Positions 25,953 to 34,507 of a stretch of DNA of 64,000 nt are shown in pieces. The DNA is taken from contig NZ_JAPZSK010000001.1 of assembly GCF_027531815.1 (NCBI RefSeq), forward strand, positions 1 through 64,000, read 5' to 3'. This DNA comes from Gemmatimonas sp. GTDB taxonomy: Bacteria > Gemmatimonadota > Gemmatimonadetes > Gemmatimonadales > Gemmatimonadaceae. The notes under the pieces were generated by a model, which searched no databases, was not told the origin of the DNA, and saw nothing but the letters and a program-made list of their open reading frames with translations. The position numbers were made by a program, and so were the translations under genes. Numbering within the stretch: the first letter of the stretch is position 1; each line of letters starts with the position of its first letter.

Positions 25953-26351
25953 TCAACGCGTTTCCACCTCGGTGAGCTTCGTGAGGACGCGCGTCCCCTG
26001 GGCTCCGGCTTCGTTGCCTGTTCCCCGGGACGCACCGGCCGGCGACGCCAGGCGATGGAACACGTGCTCCTCAACCACCTGCCCGCCCTTGAGGTGCTCC
26101 ACGACGATGCGTTCCATGAGCTCGGGGGTGACACCGTGGTACCAGACGCCCTCCGGGTAGACCGCCACGATCGTCCCGCCGCTGCAGACACCCAAACAGG
26201 GGGCCTCGCTGCGCTTGATGCGCTGGGGGCCGAAGAGCAGGCCATGCTGCTGCAGCAGCGACGCCAACCGGGAGTATACGGCGCGTCCCGCACGGTTCTC
26301 CGTGCAGTAGCCGCCAGTGCATACCAGCACGTGGCGGGAATAGGGCTCCAT
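25953..26351 (-). CDS. (2Fe-2S) ferredoxin domain protein, thioredoxin-fold
   Basis: A 132-residue protein with the thioredoxin-like 2Fe-2S ferredoxin pattern: C11-x4-C16 and C52-x3-C56, with 'SGGTIVAVYPEGVWYHGVTPE' as the conserved following strand. This type of ferredoxin carries single electrons, as in (NiFe) hydrogenase or cobalamin-related systems; its partner here is unknown. The ATG at 26351 is preferred, with an upstream ATG at 26369 possible. The last ~35 residues are low-complexity and lie in the inverted repeat next to the terminator. Confidence 0.85.
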   Translation of the reverse strand: MEPYSRHVLVCTGGYCTENRAGRAVYSRLASLLQQHGLLFGPQRIKRSEAPCLGVCSGGTIVAVYPEGVWYHGVTPELMERIVVEHLKGGQVVEEHVFHRLASPAGASRGTGNEAGAQGTRVLTKLTEVETR

Positions 26352-26405
26352 CACCGGCAAGACAGCCAACCTGCAATTCCTCTCAATTCGGCGCGTGGCG
26401 CGGAG

Positions 26406-26753
26406 CTAGTCTGACGTGGGAGGCTCGGGCGGGCAGGCCGCCCCTCGCGGCGGCGGCGGCGGCGCGGCGGGGTGCGCGCCTTGGCCGGCCGCCCGTTCCC
26501 GTACCAGCAGATACATGCCGCGCATGGCGAAGATGGTTCCCAGCAGCGACACCGCGACGCCCCGGGGGCCGGTATGCTGCAGCCAGCGTGCGGCGCCGGC
26601 GCTCATGAGGAACCCGAGCCCCGCCAGCACCAGCCCACGGATCTGGGTGGCGTTCAGGCGTCCGGCGCGCAACTGGTACAGCGCCGACCCCAGCAGCCAG
26701 GCGCCGCCCGTTCCCACAATGGCAGTGGCCAGTGTATCGCGGTCGAAATCCAT
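26406..26753 (-). CDS. small membrane protein, unknown
   Basis: A 115-residue protein with three hydrophobic segments (about 8-26, 40-57, 65-83) and a Pro/Ala-rich cytoplasmic tail. No known motif. Its start codon is 194 bp from the YagE-like gene in the same direction, but the repeat between them suggests separate transcripts. Confidence 0.6.
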   Translation of the reverse strand: MDFDRDTLATAIVGTGGAWLLGSALYQLRAGRLNATQIRGLVLAGLGFLMSAGAARWLQHTGPRGVAVSLLGTIFAMRGMYLLVRERAAGQGAHPAAPPPPPRGAACPPEPPTSD

Positions 26754-26794
26754 GGTACGGGGGTGAGAGGAACCGGCGGGTGAAGTCTAGTGGG

Positions 26795-26942
26795 TGAGGT
26801 GCGCGGCGCGCCGTTGGCGCGCCGCTTTTGTTGACAAGGGAGGGTGCAGGGGGAAGGCCGCAGGGAGCAGGCGGTCCTGTTCTGCCTCCTGCCCCCTGCT
26901 CCCTGCCCCCTGCTCCCTCCCTTGTCATGCCCGCCGCAGGCG
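26795..26942. repeat. composite hairpin repeat, copy 1 (left of the YagE-like gene)
   Basis: The module has a perfect GC hairpin GCGGCGCGCC-GTT-GGCGCGCCGC followed by TTTTGTT, then a purine-rich arm starting ACAAGGGAGGG and its pyrimidine complement ending CCCTCCCTTGT, then CATGCCCGCCGCAGGCG. A second copy lies on the other side of the neighbouring gene in the same orientation. Confidence 0.8.
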
Positions 26943-26946
26943 TACC

Positions 26947-28074
26947 TTACCGCGCCAGCCCCATGATGACTTCGAGAACAATCAGCAGCACGATCGCGAT
27001 TTCCAGCGTTTCGCTGCGCGCCGCCTGCGCCTCTCCGTTCAGCATGGCGTAGGTGTCGCGCAGAATGGCCAGCTTGCGGTCGATCCCCGCGCGCCACGTG
27101 CGCCCGCGGAAGAGTTCGAGCGCCGCCGAGTACACGCGGGCGAGGTACACGTCGTCCGTCACCTTGAGCGCATTCTCCACCCGCTCCACCAGCTCGGTGC
27201 TGTCGGCCACCTGCGCCTGCAGCCGCTGCAGCAGCGCCGCGAAGCGCCGCCCGGGAAACACCGCGTGCCGCGCGCGCGCCGCTTCAATGTCGTCGTACAA
27301 CTTCGGCAACTCGGCGTCGAGCAGGGCGTCGTAATAGCGCAGCTCGAGCAGCTGCGCGTTGGCGAACTCCAGGATGTACTGGAGGTCGGTGTCCTGATCG
27401 CCCGGTTCCACCACCAGCGCGCTGTCCCAGGTGACGATGGCGAGGTCGTCGCCGTAGTAGCTGAAACGGTGCGGCAGCAGTTCGCGCCGCGCGTCGGCAC
27501 TGAGGGGGCGCGATTCGTTGAGGAGCAGCGGCACCACATCGAGCTGCAGCAGCGATTCCGCGCTGTACGCGACGCCGTCGGAGCCGGTGACCCGCGCCAC
27601 GCGGAACACCGTGTAGTCCTCGTGCACGTCGGCGAGCTGCGGGCGCTCCACCGCCGGCTTGATGCGATCGGTGAGGAGGCGCAGGTGATGCCCCGTAATG
27701 GCCGTGATGGCGGGGTGGTGATGCAGCTGACGCCCGAAGTGCGTGAACGCCTCCCAGGAACTCCCCTGCGGCGCCCGGACCTTCACGCGCAGCGACACCA
27801 CGCCGAAATCGAAGATGCGCGCCGAGAGCTCCACCTCGTGTGCCGCATCGCCTACCAGCAGCGATTCCGCGCCCAGCAGCACGGTGATGGGCGGGTTGGA
27901 GATCTGCAGTGCCTGTCCCTCACCGCGCACCGGACGTACCCGTTCCGGACCACTGGTGGCGAGCAGGTCGAGGGCACGCTCGAGGTCGATGGAGTAGCCC
28001 ACATCGAAGAGCCGGTACGCGATGGCGGCGCCGGTATTCACGAGCGGGTCGCTGATCGGGTCGATCGGGTCCAT
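26947..28074 (-). CDS. RMD1/YagE (DUF155)-like protein
   Basis: A 375-residue protein whose C-terminal half has the helix pattern and final hydrophobic segment of the RMD1/YagE (DUF155) family: 'LAILRDTYAMLNGEAQAARSETLEIAIVLLIVLEVIMG'. The N-terminal half is alpha/beta and has 'GEGQALQISNPPITVLLGAESL'. Family members are membrane-anchored by that C-terminal helix, and in eukaryotes they act at mitochondria; the bacterial function is unknown. Assignment is by pattern and moderately sure. Copies of one composite repeat flank the gene on both sides. Confidence 0.7.
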   Translation of the reverse strand: MDPIDPISDPLVNTGAAIAYRLFDVGYSIDLERALDLLATSGPERVRPVRGEGQALQISNPPITVLLGAESLLVGDAAHEVELSARIFDFGVVSLRVKVRAPQGSSWEAFTHFGRQLHHHPAITAITGHHLRLLTDRIKPAVERPQLADVHEDYTVFRVARVTGSDGVAYSAESLLQLDVVPLLLNESRPLSADARRELLPHRFSYYGDDLAIVTWDSALVVEPGDQDTDLQYILEFANAQLLELRYYDALLDAELPKLYDDIEAARARHAVFPGRRFAALLQRLQAQVADSTELVERVENALKVTDDVYLARVYSAALELFRGRTWRAGIDRKLAILRDTYAMLNGEAQAARSETLEIAIVLLIVLEVIMGLAR

Positions 28075-28084
28075 GCTGGAAGGT

Positions 28085-28232
28085 AAGGTGTGCGGCGCGC
28101 CTTCGGCGTGCCGCTCTTGTTACAAGGGAGGGAGCAGGGGGCAGGGATCAGGGGGAAGGGGATCCTCTCTGCCCCGTGCCCCCTACCCCCTGCCCCCTGC
28201 TCCCTGCCTTGTCATGCCCGCCGCAGGCGTTC
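28085..28232. repeat. composite hairpin repeat, copy 2 (right of the YagE-like gene)
   Basis: Same order of parts as copy 1 at 26.8 kb: GC hairpin GCGGCGCGCC-TTC-GGCGTGCCGC then TCTTGTT, ACAAGGGAGGGAGCAGGGGG, pyrimidine complement CCCCCTGCTCCCTGCCTTGT, then CATGCCCGCCGCAGGCG. The two copies form direct repeats around a single gene. Confidence 0.8.
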
Positions 28233-28278
28233 CTCCCCCCGCGCTGGTTTTTCCCACCGCATACCTTAGCGTTGGAGG

Positions 28279-29180
<902 letters not shown>

Positions 29181-29184
<4 letters not shown>

Positions 29185-29642
29185 GCAATGAGAGTCTCAA
29201 GGACACCACCGCCATGCCGGTGGTAGGCAAGCCGCCCGCCAAGGTCACGGTCACGTGGGCGGGTGAGCATCGCTTCGACGGCCAGCGTCAGAGTGGTGGG
29301 CCGGCCATTCGCATGGACGCGGGTGGCGAAACCGGCCCCTCGCCCGTGGACACGCTGCTGTGCGCGTTGGCGGGGTGCACGGGCGTCGACGTGGTGGACA
29401 TTCTCGCCAAGCGTCGCACGCCGGTGCAGGCGCTGAGCGTGGATGTGGAGGGGGAGCGCTTTGCCGGTGTGCCGGGGCGTGTCACGGCCATCAAGCTGCA
29501 CTACCGCATCATTGGCGCCGAGGTGGAGCGTCAGCACGCCGAGCGCGCGATCGAGCTGGCGGTCACCAAGTACTGCAGCGTGCGCGACAGCCTCGATCCG
29601 CACATGCCGGTGACCTGGACGTTGGAGCTCAACGGCGGGTGA
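29181..29642 (+). CDS. OsmC family protein
   Basis: A 153-residue OsmC/Ohr-type protein: '[28 protein letters not shown]' contains the helix with the first conserved Cys, and '[17 protein letters not shown]' the second. Members reduce organic hydroperoxides through these Cys or bind related ligands. The start is the ATG that overlaps the rhodanese stop. A strong terminator follows. Confidence 0.9.
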
Positions 29643-29673
29643 GCGTGGGGGGCACGGAGAGCCATGGTTGACG

Positions 29674-29706
29674 AAAGGCCCATCGACGCACGATGGGCCT
29701 TTCTGT
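29674..29706 (+). terminator. intrinsic terminator after the rhodanese-OsmC operon
   Basis: A perfect 12-bp stem AAAGGCCCATCG with CGATGGGCCTTT around a 5-base loop, ending in a T-rich run, 32 bp after the OsmC stop. Confidence 0.9.
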
Positions 29707-29747
29707 TGCGCGGTGGTGACGGGCGATGAAGCGGCCACGGGCACCGA

Positions 29748-32700
29748 CTACGGATTCCTGACCAGCCGGAACCCGTCGTAGGAGAGCCGAGCCGAGGGTG
29801 CGCTTTCGCCGCGGTAGGCTGAGCGCGCGATGATCGCGTCGCCGAACCACGACCCGCCACGCAACACCCGGCTCGAGCCTGTCGTGGGGCCCGTGGGGTC
29901 GGTCTGCGCGGCGCTGGGATAGGGGCCGTACCAATCCTGCACCCACTCCCACACGTTGCCGTGCATGTCGAACAGCCCCCACGCGTTGGCCAGCCCCTGC
30001 GCTACGCGCCGCGTGGCATCGGCATCGCACCCGGAGTCGAACACCCAGGCGAAGGTGCAGATATTGCCGGCAATGCCGTAGTCGCCGGTCGTGCCGGCGC
30101 GCGCCGCGTACTCCCACTCGGCCTCCGTGGGCAGGCGATAGTTCTTCCCCGGATCCGCCGTGTTGAGGCGTTGCAGGAAGGTCTGGATGTCGAGCCAGCT
30201 GACATTCTCGACCGGGCACGTGTCGCCGCACGTGGGAAAGGCGCTGGGATTGGTGCCCATGACCGCGCGCCACTGCCACTGCGTCACCTCGGTTCGCTGC
30301 AGGAGGAACGCGCGGCTGATGGTGACCTGGCGCACGGGTCGCTCATCGCTGAAGCCTCCCGTTGCGGTTCCCATGCGGAAGGAGCCGGCGGGAATGAGCG
30401 CGAACTGCTCGGTGCCGAAGTTGGCGCCAAGCCCGGTGCCGCCGCCGCCGAAAGCGACCGTGACGGCGACATCCGCGGTCACGGTCGTCGCCGGAAAGGC
30501 GGCCGTGCCGGTCGCGGTGGCCGTCACGCGAATCGTGGTGCTGCCCAGCGCCACACTGCGCACGGTCGCGCTGTTGCCCGTGCCGGTGACGGTAGCCACG
30601 GCGCTGTTGAGCGACGCGTAGCTCACCACCGCGGCCGCCACGCCAGATGGCTGCGTGATCGTGGCGGTGATGGTGCCGGTGGCCCCAACGCCAAGCGACA
30701 GCGACGTGGGGGACACCGCGAGCGAGGTAATGGCCCGCGCCGAATCCACCGTGATGGTTGTGCTGCCGACCGACGGCAGCGAGGGACTCTGCGCCACGAG
30801 GGTGTACGTGCCGGGCCGATCGATGGTAAGCCCCTCGAAGGTGGCCACGCCCTGCACGGCAGGACGCGTGCCTGCTCCTCCCAGCACGGCTCCCTGCGAG
30901 TTGGGGGCCAAGGCCAGCGTGACGACATGGGCGGCCCCGGTCAGCGTTTGTCCTGACCCGTCTCGAATGGCCACCCGCACCGCCGGCAGGGGCGCCGTGG
31001 CTATGGCGCGAGCGGGTGGCTCCGTCGCAAACACCAACCGCGGCTGCGCACGCACGAACGTGCGGAGCGTTTGCAGCACGTCGGCGCGTGCGGTGGCGTT
31101 GGTGGTGAGACTCAGGTGGTCTGCCGCAACCCGCGCGCTGCTTGCCACGAGCGGGGGCGTCGCGCTCGCGGCGGCCACCACGCCATCGTTGTCTCCCGCA
31201 TCGAGGGCCCGCATGGCGCAACCGGGCAGCACCAGTGCGTTGCCGGCCGCTGCGCCGGTGCCCGACAGTTGTGCGCCGGCCACCGCGCGGATGCGCCCAT
31301 CGAGCGATCGTACCCCTTGCCGCACGCGCTCAATGATGCTGCTGCGGTCACTCAGATCGCGATAGCCGTCGCTCCTGTCCGCGAGGAGTTCCGTAAGCAC
31401 TCCCGACCGGTTCGCGACCGGCAGGGCCGCGCCGGCACAGCGACCAGCGGCCACCTCCGAGGCGACGAGATCGGTGCTGAGGTCATCGCGCGCCAGTGGC
31501 GAGCCAAGATAGGGCGTGCCGAGCGAGATGAGTCGCGCAATCCGCGGCGACGAGGCCTCGTCGAGCATGCCGACCGTTGCCACGAGCCCGCCCGTGGAGT
31601 GGGCCACCACCATCACCGGCTGGGTGCCGAAGCGTTCGGTGAGCAGTTCGCGAAAACGGCGCGCGCTGAATGCCATGCCATTGTACGTCGGGTAGCGAAA
31701 CACCCACGGCTCCACGGCAGTGCGCAGTTCGGCATCCGCAGCGATGCCGCTCAGGAGCGACTCCCACATGTCGCCCGCATCGTCGGGGAACCAGGCGGAG
31801 AAGTCCTCTGCGGTCAGCCTGCCCGGCTGGAGTCCATGCATGAACACCACCGGGATACGCGTACCGCTGAAGCGCGTGGTCACCCCGCGACTGCCCGCCG
31901 CATAGAGTGCGTACCCCACCGCCTCCGGCGTGGGATCGGGGAGGTATTCGAGATCGACGACGGTGCGCCCCCCCTGCGCGGCCGCGTTCGACAGCAGCAA
32001 CGTGGTTTCGATGCGCGTGACCGTGCGGCCCGCCTGATCGACCGCCGGTGAGACCGCATCGGCCACCGGGGCCGTGACCACGCGTCGGTTGTTCGGCAGC
32101 ACGGCCGTCACGCGCAGCCGTGGGAGTGGCGTGGAGGGAATTGGCGCCGCGGTCATCACCAACACGCGAGTGGGTGCCGCGGTGCTCGTGCTCTGTTGTG
32201 CGCGCAGTCTGGCGACCGACGCCAGCGCCGTCACGGTGATCCGCACGCTGAGTCTTCCGGCGCCCTCCTGACGCTCCTCGGCCGACACGCGCACCCCGGC
32301 CGGCAGCGCACCCGGCGGAATGAAGACCCCACTGCCGTTGCCGGCAATGACGCGGGTGGTATCGGTGGCCCGTACGACCGCCGAGGCAGTATCGGGGCGT
32401 ACGACGGACACCCAGGCGGTCCCCATGATGCTGCCGGCGCGCGCGGAAACCCGCACACGACCGGGGCTCACTGCGGTGACCACACCGGCCGGGCTTACGC
32501 TGGCCACCGTTGGCGTCTCGGAGGCCCACTCGATGGCAGACGATACAACGGTGCCCGCGGCGCCCCTCGCCTCCGCACGCAGTGTGGCTGTCTGTCCGGG
32601 AGCCAGGCGCAGCGAGTCCGGGGTCACGATCACTTCCCGCACCGCGGGCCCCCCGGGCTGCGGGGCCGTGGGGGGGCTGCCGTCGCCGCCGCCACAGGCA

Positions 32701-32780
32701 CCGAAAGCAAACGCCACAGCGCATGCGATCGCCGCGGAGTGAAGACCCCGGGCGATCGGACGTCGTGGATTCGTGGACAC
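29748..32780 (-). CDS. lipoprotein: Ig-like + lipase-like + Ig-like + SUMF1 domains
   Basis: A 1010-residue fusion. From the GTG at 32780 the order is: lipoprotein signal (Cys29 in FGACGGG), Big2 Ig-like domain (about 48-130), a linker, an alpha/beta hydrolase resembling lipases/PGAP1 (oxyanion HG near 315, nucleophile Ser395 in AHSTGG), another Ig-like domain (about 690-790), and a formylglycine-generating-enzyme (SUMF1/EgtB) domain to the end ('IPAGSFRMGTATG', 'RLPTEAEWEYAARAG', 'GNVWEWVQDWYG', 'RVLRGGSWFGD'). An upstream frame to 32918 exists but has no signal. The protein would sit in the outer membrane or be exposed; its substrate is unknown. SUMF1-type domains outside sulfatase activation often act as binding modules. 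Confidence 0.8.
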   Translation of the reverse strand: MSTNPRRPIARGLHSAAIACAVAFAFGACGGGDGSPPTAPQPGGPAVREVIVTPDSLRLAPGQTATLRAEARGAAGTVVSSAIEWASETPTVASVSPAGVVTAVSPGRVRVSARAGSIMGTAWVSVVRPDTASAVVRATDTTRVIAGNGSGVFIPPGALPAGVRVSAEERQEGAGRLSVRITVTALASVARLRAQQSTSTAAPTRVLVMTAAPIPSTPLPRLRVTAVLPNNRRVVTAPVADAVSPAVDQAGRTVTRIETTLLLSNAAAQGGRTVVDLEYLPDPTPEAVGYALYAAGSRGVTTRFSGTRIPVVFMHGLQPGRLTAEDFSAWFPDDAGDMWESLLSGIAADAELRTAVEPWVFRYPTYNGMAFSARRFRELLTERFGTQPVMVVAHSTGGLVATVGMLDEASSPRIARLISLGTPYLGSPLARDDLSTDLVASEVAAGRCAGAALPVANRSGVLTELLADRSDGYRDLSDRSSIIERVRQGVRSLDGRIRAVAGAQLSGTGAAAGNALVLPGCAMRALDAGDNDGVVAAASATPPLVASSARVAADHLSLTTNATARADVLQTLRTFVRAQPRLVFATEPPARAIATAPLPAVRVAIRDGSGQTLTGAAHVVTLALAPNSQGAVLGGAGTRPAVQGVATFEGLTIDRPGTYTLVAQSPSLPSVGSTTITVDSARAITSLAVSPTSLSLGVGATGTITATITQPSGVAAAVVSYASLNSAVATVTGTGNSATVRSVALGSTTIRVTATATGTAAFPATTVTADVAVTVAFGGGGTGLGANFGTEQFALIPAGSFRMGTATGGFSDERPVRQVTISRAFLLQRTEVTQWQWRAVMGTNPSAFPTCGDTCPVENVSWLDIQTFLQRLNTADPGKNYRLPTEAEWEYAARAGTTGDYGIAGNICTFAWVFDSGCDADATRRVAQGLANAWGLFDMHGNVWEWVQDWYGPYPSAAQTDPTGPTTGSSRVLRGGSWFGDAIIARSAYRGESAPSARLSYDGFRLVRNP

Positions 32781-32966
32781 TGACTCGCGCAAAGAGGACT
32801 CCGGTAGCGGCCCCCGAAGTCTAGCCGTCGATGGTGCTGCTGGAGGGAGCGCCCAGGGTGGCCGTATCGTCACCGTGGGCGCCATGACTGTCAGAATCGA
32901 CGGGAGCGGGCCGGGCATTGGGTGGGTGGGGTGGATGCCTCCGCACCCCCTGCCCTCCCTACGCCA

Positions 32967-34280
32967 TCACTTGATGAGCCAGATGCGCTGATTCACTGGG
33001 TACAGCCACTCCACCCCACGGTCGGTCACCATCGCGTCGTCCTCCAGCGGAATGCGCACCTTCGCTCCGCCCCATTCGGGGTTGGGAGTCCAGGCGAACA
33101 GCTCGATGCTGAACGGGTTGAACGGCTTGATGTTGAAGGTCATCTGCCGCGGGTTGAACCAGGCGATGCTCGGGCCGCTGCCGTGCCCGCGGTCGCCCAC
33201 GCTGTGGCAGCCAATGTTCACCTCGATCGCGCTGTCGGTGCCCACCTCGTTGAAGGTGCCCTGCATGCGGAAGCCGCCCTTGGTGATCTCCGCCTTGAGC
33301 TGCTCCACCATGGCGCCCGCCGTGGGGCCCGGCCTGATGGTGCGATGGATGATCTCCCGCACCTTGAGCGCGTTGTCGAAGGCGGTCTGAATGCCCTTGG
33401 GCGCCGCCGTCTCCCCCGGCTTGAGCACGTACGCCATGCGCTTCACGTCGGTCCACGTGTTGAGATAGCCCACGCCCCAGTCGATGATGACCAGGTCGCC
33501 GCGCTGGATGATGCGGCCATTGCTCGTGGCCTCGATCCCCTTGGGGCCGGTGATGTACACGCTCGGCATGTCGAAGCTCGAGCCCAGCGCCCGCTGCTGC
33601 AGCTGGTCCATCATCCACCACGCCACGTCCTCGAGCGTGGTGACACCCGGCGTGATGATCTCGTTGCTGAGCGCGCGTTCGGCAATGCGCCGCGAGATCT
33701 CTCCCGCTTCACCGAGGGCCACCACCTGCGAAATGGGGAAGCCGCTGCGGAAGTCGCTCACCACCTTCTCGCTGCTCACCAGCTTGGCCGCCCACTCGGG
33801 GCCAATCTCCTTCACGAGGCGATCGTAGCTGGTCTTGGAGAGCCCGTCGGCGGCGCCCACTTCCTCCGACATGTTGATGGCGATGCGCTTGGGATTGCGC
33901 TCGGCGATGAAGGCCTTGAGGTTCGCCAGGCCGAGGATGCGGTCGTACACCTTGCACCCTTCCAGCATGCCGCCGCTGGCGCCAATGGCCACGCGCTCGA
34001 TGCGGTCGCCACCCCGGTCGGTGAAGATATAGTAGCCTACGCTGCCCACGTACCCGCGCCCGAAATCCTCGTACATGGGGTCGAACTGATTCTCCTTCTG
34101 CATGGTGATCCACATGTCCACGCCGTTGTCGCGGAGGGCACCGGGGAGAATCTTGTCGAACTTGTCGCGGCGGATCTGACAGAGGCGCTCCCAGCGAACC
34201 TTGGCCGGCTCGGCAGCTGGCTGGGCGCTGGCGACAGTGGGGAGGGCGAGAAGGAGGGCGGAGAGAAGGGCGCGGCGCAT
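32967..34280 (-). CDS. M24 family metallopeptidase (aminopeptidase P-like)
   Basis: A 437-residue exported protein (signal peptide 1-20) with the 'pita-bread' fold of M24 peptidases (methionine aminopeptidase / Xaa-Pro dipeptidase). The 'GDLVIIDWGVGYLNTWTDVKRM' segment supplies the two Asp metal ligands. The usual His-Gly motif appears as 'CHSVGDRGHGSGP' and later Glu ligands are not obvious, so catalytic completeness is uncertain. It likely removes N-terminal residues from peptides in the periplasm. It is upstream-adjacent, in the same direction, to the SUMF1 gene, 187 bp away. Confidence 0.85.
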   Translation of the reverse strand: MRRALLSALLLALPTVASAQPAAEPAKVRWERLCQIRRDKFDKILPGALRDNGVDMWITMQKENQFDPMYEDFGRGYVGSVGYYIFTDRGGDRIERVAIGASGGMLEGCKVYDRILGLANLKAFIAERNPKRIAINMSEEVGAADGLSKTSYDRLVKEIGPEWAAKLVSSEKVVSDFRSGFPISQVVALGEAGEISRRIAERALSNEIITPGVTTLEDVAWWMMDQLQQRALGSSFDMPSVYITGPKGIEATSNGRIIQRGDLVIIDWGVGYLNTWTDVKRMAYVLKPGETAAPKGIQTAFDNALKVREIIHRTIRPGPTAGAMVEQLKAEITKGGFRMQGTFNEVGTDSAIEVNIGCHSVGDRGHGSGPSIAWFNPRQMTFNIKPFNPFSIELFAWTPNPEWGGAKVRIPLEDDAMVTDRGVEWLYPVNQRIWLIK

Positions 34281-34476
34281 GAGGGAGGGGTGAGGGTCCC
34301 CCGAAAGTGTACTCTTGAGAGGTGAGTCGCCAGACTTGAGGGGGAGAATTGAGCTCAGATAGCGGTGAGAACTGCGCTGGCCAGCAGCGAGAGTTGAGGT
34401 ACCCCTCCAGTCACGGCGTTACGCATGTCTCGCCCCATCACGCGCTCCTCGATACGCTGCGCCCCTGCTTCCCGGA

Positions 34477-34507
34477 GACCCCACACCGGCCCATGCGGTG
34501 TGTGGTC
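34477..34507 (-). terminator. hairpin at the stop codon of the HEAT-repeat gene
   Basis: Stem GACCCCACACCG with CGGTGTGTGGTC around a 7-base loop; its right arm overlaps the TGA of the HEAT-repeat gene. No T-tract follows on the minus strand. The remaining 34281-34476 gap has no visible gene. Confidence 0.5.
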
